From assembly GCA_028821815.1 (NCBI GenBank), contig JAPKEY010000001.1, positions 1-32,984 on the forward strand: a stretch of DNA of 32,984 nt, written 5' to 3'. Both the position numbers and the translations under genes were made by a program. Shown here piece by piece: positions 31,862-32,984 of this stretch; position 1 is the stretch's first letter, and each line of letters starts with the position of its first letter. Under the pieces are notes generated by a model. That model was given only the letters and a program-made list of their open reading frames with translations, ran no database searches and had not been told where the DNA came from. Source of the stretch: Candidatus Poseidoniales archaeon (GTDB lineage: Archaea; Thermoplasmatota; Poseidoniia; Poseidoniales; Thalassarchaeaceae).

Positions 31862-32706
31862 CCTAGTAGTATGGATTTGTCAATCAAAGTTAGGTAGACA
31901 AGACCGAGGAAAATGGAAAGAAATGACCAGAATACTGGCGCAGACCAATCCTTGATTTTCCGGCCGTCAAGTGGGCCAAATGGCAACATATTGAATGCGC
32001 CAAGAATTGAGTTGGCAACCATCCAATAGAATACAATCGTACCCAATATACCATTTTGAATGAGGATGTATGCGGGCAAACCAATCCCCCAAAGAATCAG
32101 ATTTGATGCTGGGCCGGCCAAGGCAATCATACCGTTCTGCCTTCGGTTTACATTGCCAGCGACCATAACTGCGCCCGGTGCCATGAACAAAAATCCGATG
32201 AAAAATGCAATGGCTACACCTGTTTTCAAGCCGGCTGGATCTGCCCTAAATTCGGCCCAACAACCATAGTGGCGTGCAACAAATTTGTGAGCCAATTCAT
32301 GAATGATGAAGGCTGGACCAAATGCAACCAAGCCTAGAAGGAAAAATAATGGAACTGAAATGAGAAGGCTGGAGCCTAATTTCAACATTCCACCAAGAAT
32401 TCCACCATGAAACATGAATGAAAGCCCAAGTGAGAATGCAGCGAGTGATATTGTAAGATCTCTAATCTCAGTTTTGGAAAAATGCCAGAATGATCCTGTA
32501 TGCAAAACGGGGGCTGGTCGATATGCCTGGGTGTATCCTTGATTGAATGGACTAAACTGAACCTGAACAACCCTTGTTCCGGTTTGTTTACGCCAATTGC
32601 CATCATCTCTAACCTTGGAATGAGACGTTGGTCGTACGGACTTTGAAAAGGGGTCGTCCTCGACCAAATCTGTACGGGGTATGCGTGAATCTTTCATGGC
32701 CGCCAT
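31858..32706 (-). CDS. Site-2 protease-like (M50) intramembrane metalloprotease
   Basis: 282 residues from the ATG at 32706; GTG at 32709 and ATG at 32697 are alternatives. A charged cytoplasmic N-terminal segment of about 95 residues precedes six or so hydrophobic helices. The zinc motif 'IIHELAHKFVARHYG' lies near residue 137 and the second-site 'NMLPFGPLDGRKI' near 250. Family members cut membrane-bound proteins within the bilayer. The first helix region has the family's typical 'LVAFGPAFIIHELAH' lead-in. It is divergent from the zinc-ribbon gene. Confidence 0.88.
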   Translation of the reverse strand: MAAMKDSRIPRTDLVEDDPFSKSVRPTSHSKVRDDGNWRKQTGTRVVQVQFSPFNQGYTQAYRPAPVLHTGSFWHFSKTEIRDLTISLAAFSLGLSFMFHGGILGGMLKLGSSLLISVPLFFLLGLVAFGPAFIIHELAHKFVARHYGCWAEFRADPAGLKTGVAIAFFIGFLFMAPGAVMVAGNVNRRQNGMIALAGPASNLILWGIGLPAYILIQNGILGTIVFYWMVANSILGAFNMLPFGPLDGRKIKDWSAPVFWSFLSIFLGLVYLTLIDKSILLG

Positions 32707-32783
32707 CACTTGGAACGAATGCTACCCTTTGAGGGTTCGTGGGTGGGGATGTTTCATGCGTAGGGTCTGTTCGTACCGTATTG

Positions 32784-32984
32784 ATGTCACTGCCTCGGCG
32801 TGCGATGAGCGATATGGGTCTCGCCGTTTGTTGCTTGATGTGTGATGCGCCGGATGATGTAGGCTTGGCCCGTTGTAAATCTTGTATCACGCAGCATGGA
32901 AGGGTGCGCGAGCGACTCGCAAAGGGGGACGATGTAGTGTCGCGTTGGGGTCAAGAATTGTTGGCGATGATGTCGAATCCTCAA
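32784..32984 (+). CDS. Zinc-ribbon protein, N-terminal part, cut by window edge
   Basis: The frame is open for 67 codons from the ATG at 32784 to the window end. The early segment 'VCCLMCDAPDDVGLARCKSCITQHGRVRERLAKGDD' has a CxxC...CxxC spacing that suits a small zinc ribbon, followed by a helical stretch. ATGs at 32805 and 32814 are alternative starts. It is the start of a gene with no identified family, divergent from the M50 gene with a 77-base shared upstream region. Confidence 0.6.
   Translation, partial: MSLPRRAMSDMGLAVCCLMCDAPDDVGLARCKSCITQHGRVRERLAKGDDVVSRWGQELLAMMSNPQ

Noticed and set aside
1..32984. CRISPR arrays, insertion sequences and phage genes
   Set aside because: No regularly spaced direct repeats, transposase or phage-like gene was seen.

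Overview
The window reads as archaeal DNA, most likely from a planktonic euryarchaeon related to Marine Group II (Candidatus Poseidoniales). The evidence is an archaellum operon, a thermosome subunit, a COG1855-type ATPase with a KH domain, a class III archaellin signal, GGTGA-type ribosome binding sites and tight gene packing, mixed with bacterial-type PurN, PurH and DDAH. The lineage is an inference; no rRNA is present.

Positions 1-14535 hold one long run of minus-strand genes. Read in transcription order, it starts with a ribbon-helix-helix/winged-helix type regulator. A membrane-anchored DUF2135 (YfaP-like) protein and a small TerB-like protein follow. Next come a 1050-residue membrane-anchored coiled-coil protein with two DUF2135 domains, and a 1567-residue secreted/membrane protein of about ten Ig-like (CARDB/NEW3-type) domains with a five-helix membrane tail. 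A 287-residue coiled-coil protein with two similar beta domains comes last before the archaellum genes arlB (flaB), arlD/E, arlF, arlG, arlH and arlI (cut by the window edge). The six genes before arlB are not known archaellum components and are the best candidate here for an undescribed accessory system.

Positions 14536-14929 are a 394-base AT-rich intergenic stretch with a 14-base palindrome next to the regulator start. From 14930 to 23466 lie housekeeping genes: purN, a DUF454 membrane protein, an ACT-domain protein, a DEAD-box RNA helicase, purH, a thermosome subunit, the KH-domain ATPase (without the usual PIN domain) and two small membrane proteins.

Positions 23474-29020 carry surface-glycan type genes: a Gfo/Idh/MocA dehydrogenase, a group 1 glycosyltransferase, an APH-type kinase, a hexapeptide-repeat acetyltransferase and a DegT-family aminotransferase, with a CYTH/triphosphate-tunnel protein between them. 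The dehydrogenase, aminotransferase and acetyltransferase match the three activities that build diacetamido-uronic acid sugars, which other archaea use in archaellin N-glycans. A tRNA-Leu(GAG), a dimethylargininase-like hydrolase, a lipoprotein M28 peptidase, an M50 site-2 protease and the start of a zinc-ribbon protein complete the window.

Five perfect inverted repeats with three-base loops (TAC or TAT on the plus strand) sit in intergenic or gene-boundary positions and look like a recurring regulatory or terminator-like element.
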